A DNA stretch of 64,000 nucleotides from Corynebacterium sp. HMSC05H05 (lineage in GTDB: Bacteria; Actinomycetota; Actinomycetes; Mycobacteriales; Mycobacteriaceae). Positions within the stretch are counted from its first letter, which is position 1, and every line of letters begins with the position of its first letter. This document shows, piece by piece, positions 1 through 10,037 of this stretch. Location: positions 66,104-130,103 of the forward strand of contig NZ_KV788368.1 of NCBI RefSeq assembly GCF_001807265.1, read 5' to 3'. The position numbers and the translations under genes are program-made. The notes under the pieces are model-generated. The model was not told the DNA's origin, ran no database searches, and saw nothing but the letters and a program-made list of their open reading frames with translations.

Positions 1-347
1 TATTTGCGCACGAGCTTGGCTACGCCGCGCCAGCCCAGCATGAGCAGTGCGGACATCACCGTGGCCACGATGATGAACGACCAGTGGGGGATCGCCTGAT
101 TGCGAATGCCCCAGATCACCAGGCCGGTGACCACGGTGACAATCCAGATGAGTCCGCCCTTGTTTTCGCGGGAAATCAGCCAGCCGAGTGTGACACCAAG
201 GGCGAAGGGCCACAGGGTGGACAGCCAGCCGGAGAAGTTGAACGGCATATCGTCGGACTGGTGCGCCGCGCGCGCCAGGAAGGCGAAGGCGGCGATGGCG
301 ACGTAGTCGGTGGCGATGGCGTAAGGCTTGGAGATAGTGTTGCGCAT
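1..347 (-). CDS. DUF3054-like small membrane protein (stop codon cut by window edge)
   Basis: Reading leftward from the ATG at 347 gives 115 residues starting MRNTISKPYA. The last two bases of the window are TA, so a stop codon probably falls exactly on the edge and the protein is essentially complete. About four hydrophobic segments are visible (IAAFAFLA, LWPFALGVTLGWLI, LIWIVTVVTGLVIWG, FIIVATVMSALLML) with a polar loop between the first two. Length and pattern fit the DUF3054 family, whose function is unknown to me. It lies 17 bp downstream of the methyltransferase on the same strand, so it is probably the last gene of that lipid operon; the equivalent of tmsC is a guess. Confidence 0.7.
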   Translation of the reverse strand, partial: MRNTISKPYAIATDYVAIAAFAFLARAAHQSDDMPFNFSGWLSTLWPFALGVTLGWLISRENKGGLIWIVTVVTGLVIWGIRNQAIPHWSFIIVATVMSALLMLGWRGVAKLVRK

Positions 348-364
348 GCCAGCCACTCTAGAAC

Positions 365-1657
365 CTAGAACACCGAGTCGTTCCACCACCGGCGTTCAGG
401 CGTGCCGGCGCGGGAGCCGTCGCTAGCAAGCTTGATGCCCACGACCTGGTGCAGCTCGACGACGTCGTGCTCGAAGCCCCATTCCGAACCCGCCATATAC
501 ATGCCCCACAGCTTGGCGGTGTTCATGCCGACCAGCGAGACCGCCTCGTCCCAGTTGGCCTTGAGGTTTTCGCACCAGTCACGCAGCGTGCGCATGTAAT
601 CGAAGCGGATGTTCTCTTCGTGGAAGACCTCGAAGCCGTGGTCCTGCATCTCGTGGATGATCGTGCCGGAGCCGGTGAGCTCGCCGTCTGGGAAGATGTA
701 GCGGTTGATGAAGTCGCCCTGCGACGTCTTGTGGTTGTCCGGGTAAGTGATGCAGTGGTTGACCATCACGCCGCCCGGGCGTAGCTTGTCGGCGAGAAAC
801 TCAAAGTAGGAGGCGTAGTTCTTCACCCCGATGTGCTCGAGCAAGCCAATGGAGGAGATGCCGTCGAAGCCGGTTTCGGTGACGTCGCGGTAGTCCAGGA
901 AGCGCACCTCCGCGAGGTCCTCCAGACCCTCCTCCTTGATCTTCGCCTGCGCCCACTCTGCCTGCTCCTTCGAGAGGGTGACGCCGAGGGACTTCACGCC
1001 CTGGCGGGCTGCGTAACGCACCATTGAGCCCCAGCCGCAGCCGACGTCGAGGTGCTTGTCACCGGGTTTAAGGTTCAACTTCTCAAAGACGAGGCGGAAC
1101 TTGTTTTCCTGCGCCTCGTCGAGCGTGGCGTCCGGAGTGGGGTAGTAAGCGCAGGTGTAGGCCATAGAGTCGCCGAGGAACAGTTCGTAGAAGTCGTTGC
1201 CTACGTCGTAGTGGGACGAAATAACCTGGGCGTCGCGTTCCTTCGAGTGCGGGGCGAGGCCCTGGCGGATGGTGCGCTCGAGCCAGGACGCTTGCTCCGC
1301 CTCCGGAATTGGCTGGATCTGCAGTGCGCCCATGGAACGCAGGGAGCGCGCGATGCGCACGAGCTCGCGCGGGTTCGGGCGCTTGTAGTTGTTGTAGAGG
1401 GTGCGCATGTCGTCGAAGACGTCGTAGGGGTGCGCCAGGTGCGCGCCTTCAACAGTCAGACCGTCGGTGACCCAGGCGCGGGCGAGTCCGACATCGCCGG
1501 GGTGGGTGACGATGTAGGACAGGCCCTCGGGGCTGTTCACCTTCACGGTGTGCTTGGCATCTGCCGGGCCTGTCGAGGAGCCGTCGAAGGCTTCCCATTT
1601 GAACGGCGTGCCACTGGGGAAGAGGGTGTCGACGATATCTGCGACGGTCATGTGCAT
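365..1657 (-). CDS. Cyclopropane-fatty-acyl-phospholipid synthase family methyltransferase (TmsB/BfaB-like)
   Basis: SAM-dependent methyltransferase of the cyclopropane synthase family, about 430 residues. The SAM-binding loop LDVGCGWGS is near residue 205, after the family signature ISSHYDVGNDFY and before GLLEHIG. Family members methylate the double bond of unsaturated phospholipid acyl chains. It is 10 bp downstream of a FAD-binding oxidoreductase, the pairing of tms/bfa operons that make 10-methyl branched fatty acids such as tuberculostearate; a 10-methylene intermediate reduced by the partner is therefore more likely than a cyclopropane ring. The ATG at 1657 was chosen because AGGAG lies 7 nt upstream; ATGs at 1663 and 1651 are alternatives. 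Confidence 0.88.
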   Translation of the reverse strand: MHMTVADIVDTLFPSGTPFKWEAFDGSSTGPADAKHTVKVNSPEGLSYIVTHPGDVGLARAWVTDGLTVEGAHLAHPYDVFDDMRTLYNNYKRPNPRELVRIARSLRSMGALQIQPIPEAEQASWLERTIRQGLAPHSKERDAQVISSHYDVGNDFYELFLGDSMAYTCAYYPTPDATLDEAQENKFRLVFEKLNLKPGDKHLDVGCGWGSMVRYAARQGVKSLGVTLSKEQAEWAQAKIKEEGLEDLAEVRFLDYRDVTETGFDGISSIGLLEHIGVKNYASYFEFLADKLRPGGVMVNHCITYPDNHKTSQGDFINRYIFPDGELTGSGTIIHEMQDHGFEVFHEENIRFDYMRTLRDWCENLKANWDEAVSLVGMNTAKLWGMYMAGSEWGFEHDVVELHQVVGIKLASDGSRAGTPERRWWNDSVF

Positions 1658-1667
1658 GGTCATTCTC

Positions 1668-3119
1668 CTACGCGTTTTCCACTGTTTTCTCGTAGAGGCC
1701 CGGGAAGCGCCGGTCCGGGTCGTACTGGGCCTTCATGCGCTCCGGTAGATCCCCGCCGTAGAGACGCTCGAACTCGGTGCGGTCGTAGAACGCCTCTGAG
1801 TACAGGGACTTATGCCCGCCGAGATCGGAGACCTTTCGCTCAATGACCCTGTTGAAGGCCCCCGGCTTCACCTCCGGTACGCCGGACCAGAAGCCGACGT
1901 TCACCCAGGTCGTCCCCGGCTCGAGGGGGTAGAGCGGCCACGGTGCCTGGGCGTCCAGCCCGACGCCAGCCAGCGTTTCGACGCCGTCGCGCAGCCGGAT
2001 TGGACACAGCCAGACCGGTTCGATGTCGCTGGCTTTGAAGAACCAGTCGAGGAACTCGGCGACCTGTGTGTCCCGCACCTCGATGTCTTGCACAACTCGC
2101 TCAGTGCGCGGCAGACCCTTCGGCTTCTTCAGGAACCGGTACTCGAGGTCGTACTTCTTGTCCAGGCCCACGAGCTTCCAATAGAACGCGCTGCGGCGCA
2201 GCTCGCGCGGCCAGAGTTTGCGCACCTTCGGGTTCTGGGTGCCGAAGGCGCGGGAGCACCAGAACCAGTCGGTGTCCCAGCGCCAGATGTAGTCGCGGAC
2301 GGTGAGGAAGTCGTGGTGCACTCCGGACGGGTGCTGCAGCGAGCGGTAGTACACGGCATCGCGCGTGTAGTCGGACGTTCCCGGCGCTTGGCCCACCTGG
2401 AAGGCGCAGACTAGGTACTGCTCGGTGGGGGAGAACGCGACGGCGTCGAGGCCGTGCAGGGCGCGCCCGGCCCATTCACCGGTGGCGGCAGCGTCGGCGA
2501 GGGCGTCCTGGAAGGCCGTGAGGTCGTCGTAGCGCACATGCTGGAGCTCGACAAACGGCTCAACCTCTTCCAGCTCGATGGTGAGGCGCACCGCGTAGCC
2601 AAGCGAGCCGTACGAGTTCGGGAACGCGCGGAAGAGCGCGACGTTTTCGTCGCGCGAACAGGTGACGATGTCGCCGGTGCCCACGAGCACGTCCATCTCG
2701 AGCACGGACTCGTGCGGCAGACCGTTGCGGAAGGAGGTGGACTCCACGCCCATGCCGGAAACTGCGCCGCCGAGAGTAATAGTTTTTAGCTGCGGCACCA
2801 CCAATGGCGCGAGGCCGTACGGCAGGGTGGCGTCGACGAGGTCCTCATAGGTGCACATACCCTGCACGTCGGCTGTTTTCGTCACCGGGTCGACGGCGAT
2901 GACGCCGCGCAGGCCCTCTACATCGAGTCCGGCGCTCCCCGCGTCGCGGGAGCGGAAGAGGTTCGACGTCTTCTTGGCCAGGCGCACCCGCTGGCCGTCC
3001 GGCACCCGCCGGAAGCTATCCAGGAGCGCGGCGACCCCCTCCTCGTGCGCGTGCCAGCCGACCGGCAAGACGCGTTCGAAATCCACGCTGCGACCGTAAA
3101 GCATGCTGGAAACGCTCAT
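1668..3119 (-). CDS. FAD-binding oxidoreductase, probable 10-methylene fatty acyl reductase (TmsA/BfaA-like)
   Basis: About 483 residues with an FAD-binding-4 (PCMH-type) domain in the first 220. The stretch TITLGGAVSGMGVESTSFRNG is the typical flavin-pyrophosphate loop of this superfamily, and the C-terminal half resembles DHCR24-like reductases. Position directly before the cyclopropane-synthase-like gene suggests that it reduces the methylene intermediate to a 10-methyl group with NADPH. That is inference from operon structure; substrate specificity cannot be read from sequence. The ATG at 3119 follows AAGG in the leader; the frame stays open upstream to 3158 with another ATG at 3140. Tail and head spacing with the methyltransferase fits a tight operon. 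Confidence 0.82.
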   Translation of the reverse strand: MSVSSMLYGRSVDFERVLPVGWHAHEEGVAALLDSFRRVPDGQRVRLAKKTSNLFRSRDAGSAGLDVEGLRGVIAVDPVTKTADVQGMCTYEDLVDATLPYGLAPLVVPQLKTITLGGAVSGMGVESTSFRNGLPHESVLEMDVLVGTGDIVTCSRDENVALFRAFPNSYGSLGYAVRLTIELEEVEPFVELQHVRYDDLTAFQDALADAAATGEWAGRALHGLDAVAFSPTEQYLVCAFQVGQAPGTSDYTRDAVYYRSLQHPSGVHHDFLTVRDYIWRWDTDWFWCSRAFGTQNPKVRKLWPRELRRSAFYWKLVGLDKKYDLEYRFLKKPKGLPRTERVVQDIEVRDTQVAEFLDWFFKASDIEPVWLCPIRLRDGVETLAGVGLDAQAPWPLYPLEPGTTWVNVGFWSGVPEVKPGAFNRVIERKVSDLGGHKSLYSEAFYDRTEFERLYGGDLPERMKAQYDPDRRFPGLYEKTVENA

Positions 3120-3177
3120 GTAGGGCCACCTTAGACCCATTTTGCGTACGGTGCGCAAGTGAAAACGTCACGCCAGC

Positions 3178-4173
3178 TCAAACAGCGTCGCCGGCGGACG
3201 GTCGCCCGACCATGAAGCCACGACCCGCGTACACCGCGGCGTAGACCACCCACCCGATAGCCGTGATGAGCAGGAACGACACCGCCCGGTACGCCACCGT
3301 CGCGGCGGTCGCGTGGGCCAGCGGCAACCCCGCGGCGACGAGCATGCCCAAGGCCACGGGCTCCACCGTGCCGAGCCCACCGGGCGTGACCTGGGCCGAG
3401 CCGGCCAGCTTGGTCATGATGAACGCCAGGCACACCCCGGCAAGCGGCACGCCCTGGCCGGCCACGGCCCACACTGAGAAGACCATCGTGGCCAGGTCTA
3501 ACAGCCGGTTCGTAAGCGACAGCCCCGCCGCGCCGAAAAACGCCGGCGCGGAGATGCGGATCGCGGAGACCTGGTCGATCACGTCCACGACCCGCCCGCG
3601 CACCTTCTCCGGAAGAAACCGCACCCAGCGCTTCAGCACCGCCGGATGCAATGTCGCCCAGAACACCGCCGCGATCGTCGCCAGCGCGGCCGCCAGCGAC
3701 GCCACCAGCGACCACACGGACAGCTCCGCGCCCAAAAGCGCCACCGCGACCACGCCGATGAGCACCATCCACACCGTCGACAGCGCGCCGGAGACCACGA
3801 AGAACCAGCCGCACAGCCCCACCGACGCGCCCCAGGACCGGTGCACCCGAAACGTCAGCCACGCCGACAGCGCAGGCCCGCCCGGCACCGTGGTGGACCA
3901 GGCGTTGGAGGCGAACACGATCGCGTTCGTGCGCGCCACTCCCGTAATGCGACCCTCCACGTTGAGCAGGATCTGCATCACCGCGGCCATCGCCGCCAGC
4001 GACAGCACCGCCGTGGCCACCGCGAACAGCAGCGGGCCTGTCGACGCCGCGCCGACCGCCCTCCACGCCTCCCCGAAAAACGGCATCTCGTCGCGCAACA
4101 CCACCAGCACGACCACCATGATGGCCACGGGCGCGAGCCAGCGCAGCCACTGGCGCCACGTGTTAGCGCTCAA
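3178..4173 (-). CDS. UPF0104 / YbhN-like integral membrane protein (LPG-synthase TM-domain family)
   Basis: 331 residues with about eight membrane segments and the family signature PGGLGTVEP near residue 265, typical of the lysylphosphatidylglycerol synthase transmembrane (UPF0104, YbhN, AglD) fold. No C-terminal aminoacyl-transferase domain is present, so it should be a lipid flippase-like or accessory protein, not an aminoacyl-PG synthase. It overlaps the 3' end of the MmpL3-type gene by 11 bp and is probably co-transcribed with it, suggesting a role in envelope lipid handling. Substrate unknown. Confidence 0.8.
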   Translation of the reverse strand: MSANTWRQWLRWLAPVAIMVVVLVVLRDEMPFFGEAWRAVGAASTGPLLFAVATAVLSLAAMAAVMQILLNVEGRITGVARTNAIVFASNAWSTTVPGGPALSAWLTFRVHRSWGASVGLCGWFFVVSGALSTVWMVLIGVVAVALLGAELSVWSLVASLAAALATIAAVFWATLHPAVLKRWVRFLPEKVRGRVVDVIDQVSAIRISAPAFFGAAGLSLTNRLLDLATMVFSVWAVAGQGVPLAGVCLAFIMTKLAGSAQVTPGGLGTVEPVALGMLVAAGLPLAHATAATVAYRAVSFLLITAIGWVVYAAVYAGRGFMVGRPSAGDAV

Positions 4174-6478
4174 GTTCCTTCTTCTTCAGCTGCTCCAGCG
4201 CCTGGCGTGCGCGGCGCTCCTCCAGGTCGCGCATGAGCTGGGTAAACGGAACCAGCGAGGCGTCCTCGGACACCGACACTCCCGCGCGGCCGGGTTGCGT
4301 GTCGGGCACCATGTGGGCGATGGAGGTTTCGGTGCGCGGTGGCGTCGATAGGCTTGAGCCCTCCCCGAACGCGCCGGCCAGGCGCTTGACCCAGCGCGGC
4401 GCCCACCAGCTGTCCTCGCGCAGCAAGTGCATCACCGCGGGCACGAACAGCAGGCGGATCAGGGTGGCGTCGAGCGCGAGCGAGAAGATCATGCCGTAGG
4501 CGATGTACTTCATCATCACAATCTCGCTGAGCGCGAAGGCGGCGGCGACGACGATCATGATGAGCGCCGCGGCGGTGATGATGCCGCCGGTGTGCGCGGT
4601 GCCGCGCTTGATCGCCTCGTCGGTGCTTTCGCCGTCCTGGCGCGCCTCGACCATGCGCGAGACCAGGAAGACCTCGTAGTCCGTGGACAGGCCGTAGAGG
4701 ATGGAGATGATCAGCACCAGGATCGGGCTCATTAGCGGACCCGGGGTGAAGTTCAGCGCGCCGGCGCCGAGGCCGTCGACGAACACGGCGGTGAGGAAGC
4801 CGAGCGTGGCGCCGATACCGAGCACGTTCATGATCACGGCCTTCGCCGGCAGGATCACGGAGCCGAACACTAGCGCCATCAGCAGGAACGTGGCGATGAC
4901 CATGTACAGCGCCATCCACGGCAGGCGTTTCAGCAGCGCCTCGATGGACTCGGTTTCCATCGCCGGGGTGCCTGCGACGTAGGTCTCGACGCCCTCGGGG
5001 GTGTCGATGTTTCGCAATTGCTTCACGACGTTCGCGCCCCCGGCCCTATCCGCCAACGGGGCGGAAAGCACCGTGGTGCCGTCCTGCGTGGCGTGCGCGG
5101 GTTTGAGCGGCGCGGCCAGGCCCTCGACCTGGCGGGTCTGCATCACGATGTCCACGAGCTGCTGGTTGTCCGCGCCGGTGACCACGAGCTTGACCGGGTC
5201 GGTGCGGAAGGCGGGGAACTCCTCGTTGAACTCGTCCTGGGCCTGGCGGGTGGCCTGGCTCGGCGGCAGGTACGTCTCGTTGATGCCGCCGAAGGTGATG
5301 CCCACGATCGGCACGGTGAGCAGGAGCAACAGGGCCGCACAGCCGACCACGACGGCCTTGGCGTGGCGCATCGCCCACGCCGGAATCTTGTACCACACGG
5401 TGTCCGCAACGGCTCCTTCGTCGCCGCTGCGGGAAGAGCGACGACGCACCGACCACATGTCGATCTTGGGGCCAAGCATGCCGAACAGCGCCGGCAGCAC
5501 CGCCACGGAGATCACGGCGGCGAGCAGCACCGCGCTCATCGCGCCGTAGGCCACGGATTTGAGGAAGGCCTGCGGGAACATCAGCAGCCCGGACAGGGCC
5601 ACGCCCACCATCAGCGCGGAGAAGAACACCGTCTTGCCGGCGGTGTTTGTGGTCACCGCCACCGCCTCCTCGACGTCCGCGCCGCGGTCCAGCTCCTCGC
5701 GGAAGCGCGAAACCATGAACAGGCCGTAGTCGATGGCCAGGCCCAGGCCCAGCAGCGTGATGATGGACTGCGAGAAGATGTTCACCTGCTGGTACTGCGC
5801 CAGCACCGACAGCAGCGACAGTGAGCCGATGATGGACAATATGCCCACGATCAGCGGCATCGCCGCAGCGACCACGCCGCCGAAAACGAACAGCAGGATG
5901 ACGGCCACGAACACCAGGCCGATCTTCTCAGCGCGGGCGATGTCGGCGGCCATGCCCTCGTCCAGCGCGTCGGCCACCGCGGTCGCGCCGGCGACCTGCA
6001 CGGTCGCGCCCGGCAGCTCCATCGCCTCGAGCGCGGGCTTGATGGTGCGGAAGTCCTTCAGCGTCTGCTCGCCGTCGCCCTTGAGCCCGATCGCCGCGAA
6101 CGCCTTCGTGTGCTCGGCGTTGACCAGCTGCGGGTTGGGGCGCTCGAAATAGCTGGTGACGTGGGCGATTTCGTCGGGATGTTGCTCGCGCAGGGAGTTC
6201 AGCTGGGCGTTGGCTTCGCCGAGAAGCTCTTGCCTGTCGACGCCCTCCGGAGAGCTCACCAGCACAATCACATCGCCCGAGTTGTCGCGGCCGAACGTCT
6301 CCTGCTCGATCGCGGCGGCGGTGGTCGAGTCCGCGCCCGGGTCCTCCCAGCCCTCCTGGGACAGGCGCTCGCCCAGCTTCGAGCCGAACAGCACCTGCAT
6401 GGCCAGGATGAGCACGATGACCACCAGCGGGATGATCCGGCGGTGGCGGAACGCGAAACGGCCCCACTTGTAAAACAT
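4163..6478 (-). CDS. cmpL1: MMPL-family RND transporter, MmpL3/CmpL1-type trehalose monomycolate exporter
   Basis: 771 residues with the MmpL layout: N-terminal membrane helix (residues 14-30), a periplasmic loop to about 180, a block of five helices including GLAIDYGLFMVSRFREE (Asp-Tyr pair of the proton relay), a second periplasmic loop at about 390-510 and a second helix block containing LSTDYEVFLVSRMVE. The two DY motifs are diagnostic. Order with an NYN gene, trmB and pckG matches, from memory, M. tuberculosis mmpL3 (Rv0206c)-Rv0207c-trmB-pckA, which makes this the MmpL3 orthologue rather than another MmpL. It would move (acetylated) trehalose monomycolate across the inner membrane. The C-terminal cytosolic tail is charged and ends in a coiled-coil-like segment (EERRARQALEQLKKKE). 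Confidence 0.92.
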   Translation of the reverse strand: MFYKWGRFAFRHRRIIPLVVIVLILAMQVLFGSKLGERLSQEGWEDPGADSTTAAAIEQETFGRDNSGDVIVLVSSPEGVDRQELLGEANAQLNSLREQHPDEIAHVTSYFERPNPQLVNAEHTKAFAAIGLKGDGEQTLKDFRTIKPALEAMELPGATVQVAGATAVADALDEGMAADIARAEKIGLVFVAVILLFVFGGVVAAAMPLIVGILSIIGSLSLLSVLAQYQQVNIFSQSIITLLGLGLAIDYGLFMVSRFREELDRGADVEEAVAVTTNTAGKTVFFSALMVGVALSGLLMFPQAFLKSVAYGAMSAVLLAAVISVAVLPALFGMLGPKIDMWSVRRRSSRSGDEGAVADTVWYKIPAWAMRHAKAVVVGCAALLLLLTVPIVGITFGGINETYLPPSQATRQAQDEFNEEFPAFRTDPVKLVVTGADNQQLVDIVMQTRQVEGLAAPLKPAHATQDGTTVLSAPLADRAGGANVVKQLRNIDTPEGVETYVAGTPAMETESIEALLKRLPWMALYMVIATFLLMALVFGSVILPAKAVIMNVLGIGATLGFLTAVFVDGLGAGALNFTPGPLMSPILVLIISILYGLSTDYEVFLVSRMVEARQDGESTDEAIKRGTAHTGGIITAAALIMIVVAAAFALSEIVMMKYIAYGMIFSLALDATLIRLLFVPAVMHLLREDSWWAPRWVKRLAGAFGEGSSLSTPPRTETSIAHMVPDTQPGRAGVSVSEDASLVPFTQLMRDLEERRARQALEQLKKKELER

Positions 6479-6488
6479 CTCCGGCCTC

Positions 6489-7163
6489 CTAGTCGCGGGT
6501 GTTGTGCAGCAGGGAGCGCAGCGGGCGGAACGGCTGCAGCCACGCGCCGCCGTCCGGCAGCCGGTCCAGGTTCACCCGCGGCAGCGGGTTCTGGAACACG
6601 CCCGGGATGTCCTCCAGGTCCACGAAATCCACATCCGGGGAGTTCACCGCCCAGGAGGCGTGCTCGTGGAAGCCGAGGACGGTCACGGGGATGTCGGCGT
6701 CGACGAGCTCGAGCAGCGGCTCCTGGAAATTCTGTCCGTCCGCCGAGGCAACCACGACGCCCTGCAGCACGCCCTCGTCGCGGCGGCGGTCGATGTGGGC
6801 CAGCATGTCCTGGTCCACGTCCGAATCCTCGTCGCTCTTCGGCTTGGCAAACACCGCGAAACCGACGTTGCGCAGCGCTTCCACCCACGGGCGGATGGAA
6901 TCCGCGCCGCCGGCCGAGACATTGGTGAACACCGTCGCCTCCGGCTCAATGTCGCGGCCGAGGTCGTCGGCGCGGGCTTCGGCTTCGCTGATAAGCCAGC
7001 GCCCAATCGCGTCGAAGCGGGGACGGTGCGCCGCAGTCGGGCGCCCGCCTAAGATCGCGCCGAGGCCCATGTCCAGGTTCGGCGCGTCCCACACCAGCAG
7101 CAGACTCTCCGGGCCGGCGGGCGCGCCAGGGGTGTACGGGTGCGACAGCGCTTGCAGATCCAT
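6489..7163 (-). CDS. NYN-domain putative ribonuclease
   Basis: 224 residues from the ATG at 7163. The N-terminal LLLVWDAPNLDMGLGAIL carries the first conserved Asp of the NYN (PIN-like, N4BP1/YacP) nuclease fold; a second acidic cluster (DSDVDQDMLAHID) and VVVASADGQNFQEPL follow, as expected for a metal-dependent nuclease. It sits 10 bp upstream of the MmpL3-type gene and 2 bp after trmB, the same order as Rv0207c. Function in the cell is not established to my knowledge; a role in RNA turnover is family-level inference. The open frame extends 18 bp upstream into trmB, but the ATG at 7163 follows a GGGAGAAG sequence. Confidence 0.8.
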   Translation of the reverse strand: MDLQALSHPYTPGAPAGPESLLLVWDAPNLDMGLGAILGGRPTAAHRPRFDAIGRWLISEAEARADDLGRDIEPEATVFTNVSAGGADSIRPWVEALRNVGFAVFAKPKSDEDSDVDQDMLAHIDRRRDEGVLQGVVVASADGQNFQEPLLELVDADIPVTVLGFHEHASWAVNSPDVDFVDLEDIPGVFQNPLPRVNLDRLPDGGAWLQPFRPLRSLLHNTRD

Positions 7164-7165
7164 GG

Positions 7166-7936
7166 CTACTTCTTCTCCCACAGGTACTCGCGGATCACGT
7201 GATCCTTGTCCAGACCTTTGCCTTCGAACTTAGTGATCACCTGCCGGTCCGTGAGCAGCGGCGCTTCCGCCCATGGCCAGCCCTTGTACTCCAGCATCGG
7301 TTCCACGTTCACCAGCTCGTCGATCCACTCGGCGTAATCTGCGTGGTCCGTGGCCACGTGCAGCACGCCGCCCGGCTTCAAGCGCGTGGCGATCAGGTTC
7401 AGGGTGCCGGACTGGATGATGCGGCGTTTGTGGTGGCGCGCCTTCGGCCACGGGTCCGGGAAGAAGATGCGCACGCCGTCGAGGGACTCCTCGCCGAACA
7501 TGCGGGCCAGCACCTCCACGCCGTCGCCGCGCACCATGCGGATGTTGTCGATGCCGCCGCGCACCACCGAGCCGAGCAACTTGGCCAGGCCCGGCTTGTA
7601 CAGCTCCACGGCGATGACGTTCGTGTCCGCCTCCAGCGGCGCCATCGCGGCGGTGGAGGTGCCGGTCCCGGAGCCGATCTCCAGGATCGTGGGGTGGCCG
7701 GAGCGGCCGAACCACTCGTCGACGTCGATGCGTTCGTCCGACCCTTCCGCCAGCACGCGGCCCAGGCGCGGCCAGTGTTCGTCGAACAGGGCCTCCTGAT
7801 TCTCGGTGAGGGTGCCGCGGCGGAAGGTCACGGAACCCAGGCGCGGGTAATCCAGGCCGGTGTCGAACTCGGTTTGCAGCGGGCGGCCCGCTGGCAATTC
7901 GCCCGTTCCGGGGCGGAAATTTTCAGTATTATTCAT
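7166..7936 (-). CDS. trmB: tRNA (guanine-N7-)-methyltransferase TrmB
   Basis: 256 residues. SAM-binding motif [12 protein letters not shown] near residue 70, then the TrmB signature [18 protein letters not shown] near residue 160 that contacts tRNA. The enzyme makes m7G46 in the variable loop of tRNAs. I start at the ATG at 7936 because a GACAAT hexamer lies 7 nt before it, a leaderless arrangement; an upstream in-frame ATG at 7954 would place that hexamer inside the gene. It is divergent from pckG across 274 bp and leads the trmB-NYN-mmpL3 cluster. Confidence 0.93.
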   Translation of the reverse strand: MNNTENFRPGTGELPAGRPLQTEFDTGLDYPRLGSVTFRRGTLTENQEALFDEHWPRLGRVLAEGSDERIDVDEWFGRSGHPTILEIGSGTGTSTAAMAPLEADTNVIAVELYKPGLAKLLGSVVRGGIDNIRMVRGDGVEVLARMFGEESLDGVRIFFPDPWPKARHHKRRIIQSGTLNLIATRLKPGGVLHVATDHADYAEWIDELVNVEPMLEYKGWPWAEAPLLTDRQVITKFEGKGLDKDHVIREYLWEKK

Positions 7937-8012
7937 CACGTTTATTGTCCACATGAACAGGGCAAACGCAAGCTCCGTGAGGCACCCCCGGAGGCGTCGT
8001 AAAGCAAAGGCT

Positions 8013-8055
8013 CAAGAACGGGCGACGGGGGGTAGGGTGCCACCCCCGTTTCTTG
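8013..8055. repeat. Long imperfect inverted repeat between trmB and pckG
   Basis: CAAGAA at 8013-8018 pairs with TTCTTG at 8050-8055, and ACGGGGG at 8025-8031 pairs with CCCCCGT at 8043-8049. A 6-nt unpaired bulge lies on the left arm and the loop is 11 nt. There is no T-run, so this is not an obvious intrinsic terminator. It lies in the shared upstream region of trmB and pckG and could be a regulatory RNA structure or operator. Confidence 0.45.
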
Positions 8056-8210
8056 CAAAGGTCGTGCTCGGGCCAGCTGGTTATATCCAGCGTGCGCAAA
8101 TTGGTCGGAACTTTTGGCCAGATGAACGCCCGTTTCGATACTCTTGGGGCGCAACAACGATGAATTTCGCACGCGCACTGGCCATAACCAGTTACACAAG
8201 GAGTACCTAA

Positions 8211-10037
8211 ATGACCGCCGAAATCAAGCGCCTGGAGGGGAACAACCCCACCGACAACGAAAAGCTTATCGCTTGGATCAACGAGGCGGTCGAACTTTTC
8301 CAACCTGACAAGGTCGTCTTCGTCGACGGCTCCCAGGAAGAATGGGACCGCCTCACCGCCGAACTCGTCGACGCAGGCACCCTGATCAAGCTCAACGAGG
8401 AAAAGCGCCCCAACTCCTTCCTCGCCCGCTCCAACCCGTCCGACGTCGCACGCGTGGAATCCCGCACCTTCATCTCCACCGAGAACGAGGAAGACGCAGG
8501 CCCGACCAACAACTGGATGAAGCCGGCAGCACTCAAGGAAGAGATGCTGGAGCACTTCACAGGCTCCATGCGCGGCCGCACCATGTACGTCGTGCCGTTC
8601 TGCATGGGCCCCATCTCCGACCCGGACCCGAAGCTCGGCGTGCAGCTGACCGACTCGGCCTACGTCGTGCTCTCCATGCGCATCATGACCCGCATGGGCG
8701 CCCAAGCGCTGGAGAAGATCCAGGGTGAGAACTTCGTGCACTGCCTCCACTCCGTCGGCGCCCCGCTTGAGCCGGGCCAGGAGGACGTGGCGTGGCCGTG
8801 CAACGACACCAAGTACATCTCCCAGTTCCCGGAGACCAAGGAGATCTGGTCCTACGGCTCCGGCTACGGCGGCAACGCCATCCTGGCCAAGAAGTGCTAC
8901 GCACTGCGCATCGCATCCGTGATGGCGAAGGAAGAGGGCTGGATGGCCGAGCACATGCTCATTCTCAAGCTCACCTCGCCTGAGGGCAAGGCCTACCACG
9001 TCGCCGCCGCCTTCCCGTCTGCGTGCGGCAAGACCAACCTGGCCATGATCACCCCGACGCTGGACGGCTGGAAGGCCGAGGTGGTCGGCGACGACATCGC
9101 CTGGATGCACCTGCGCGAGGACGGCCTGTATGCCGTGAACCCGGAGAACGGCTTCTTCGGCGTCGCGCCGGGCACCAACTACGCCTCCAACCCGATTGCT
9201 ATGAAGAGCATGGAGCCGGGCAACATCCTGTTCACCAACGTCGCGCTCACCGACGACGGCGACGTCTGGTGGGAAGGCATGGACGGCGAGGCGCCCGCCC
9301 ACCTCATCGACTGGCGCGGCGAGGACTGGACACCGGAGTCCTCCTCCAAGGCCGCCCACCCGAACTCTCGCTACTGCGTGGCCATCGAGCAGTGCCCGGC
9401 CGCCGCACCGGAGTTCAACGACTGGCAGGGTGTGAAGATCGACGCCATCCTCTTCGGCGGTCGTCGCCCGGACACCGTGCCGCTGGTCACCCAGGCCCAC
9501 AACTGGGAGCACGGCACCATGATCGGCGCGATGCTCTCCTCTGGCCAGACCGCCGCCTCCGCGGAAGCGAAGGTCGGATCCCTGCGCCACGACCCGATGG
9601 CCATGCTGCCGTTCATGGGCTACAACGTGGGCGACTACTTCCAGCACTGGCTGGACATGGGCGAAAAGGGCGGCGACCGCATGCCAGAGATCTTCCTGGT
9701 CAACTGGTTCCGCCGCGGCGACGACGACCGCTTCCTGTGGCCGGGCTTCGGCGACAACTCCCGCGTGCTCAAGTGGGTCATCGATCGCATCGAGGGCAAG
9801 GTCGACGCCGACGAGACCGTGGTCGGCTACACCGCCCGCGCTGAAGACCTGGACCTGACCGGCCTGGACACCCCGATCGAGGACGTGCGCGAGGCGCTCA
9901 CCGCAGACCCGGAGCTGTGGAAGGAAGACGTCGCGGACTCCCGTCGCTACCTCGAGGGCCTCGGTTCCCGCGTGCCGCAGGAGATCTTCGACCAGCTGAA
10001 GAAGCTGGACGAGCGCATCCAGGCTGCAGCGAAGTAA
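8211..10037 (+). CDS. pckG: Phosphoenolpyruvate carboxykinase (GTP)
   Basis: 608 residues, the normal length for GTP-dependent PEPCK. The phosphate-binding loop [13 protein letters not shown], with the active-site Cys of GTP enzymes, is near residue 268, and the oxaloacetate-binding and nucleotide regions ([19 protein letters not shown]) follow. It converts oxaloacetate and GTP to PEP, CO2 and GDP, the first committed step of gluconeogenesis. The ATG at 8211 follows AAGGAG 7 nt upstream. The gene is monocistronic, ending in a strong terminator at 10117-10144. Confidence 0.97.
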   Translation: MTAEIKRLEGNNPTDNEKLIAWINEAVELFQPDKVVFVDGSQEEWDRLTAELVDAGTLIKLNEEKRPNSFLARSNPSDVARVESRTFISTENEEDAGPTNNWMKPAALKEEMLEHFTGSMRGRTMYVVPFCMGPISDPDPKLGVQLTDSAYVVLSMRIMTRMGAQALEKIQGENFVHCLHSVGAPLEPGQEDVAWPCNDTKYISQFPETKEIWSYGSGYGGNAILAKKCYALRIASVMAKEEGWMAEHMLILKLTSPEGKAYHVAAAFPSACGKTNLAMITPTLDGWKAEVVGDDIAWMHLREDGLYAVNPENGFFGVAPGTNYASNPIAMKSMEPGNILFTNVALTDDGDVWWEGMDGEAPAHLIDWRGEDWTPESSSKAAHPNSRYCVAIEQCPAAAPEFNDWQGVKIDAILFGGRRPDTVPLVTQAHNWEHGTMIGAMLSSGQTAASAEAKVGSLRHDPMAMLPFMGYNVGDYFQHWLDMGEKGGDRMPEIFLVNWFRRGDDDRFLWPGFGDNSRVLKWVIDRIEGKVDADETVVGYTARAEDLDLTGLDTPIEDVREALTADPELWKEDVADSRRYLEGLGSRVPQEIFDQLKKLDERIQAAAK

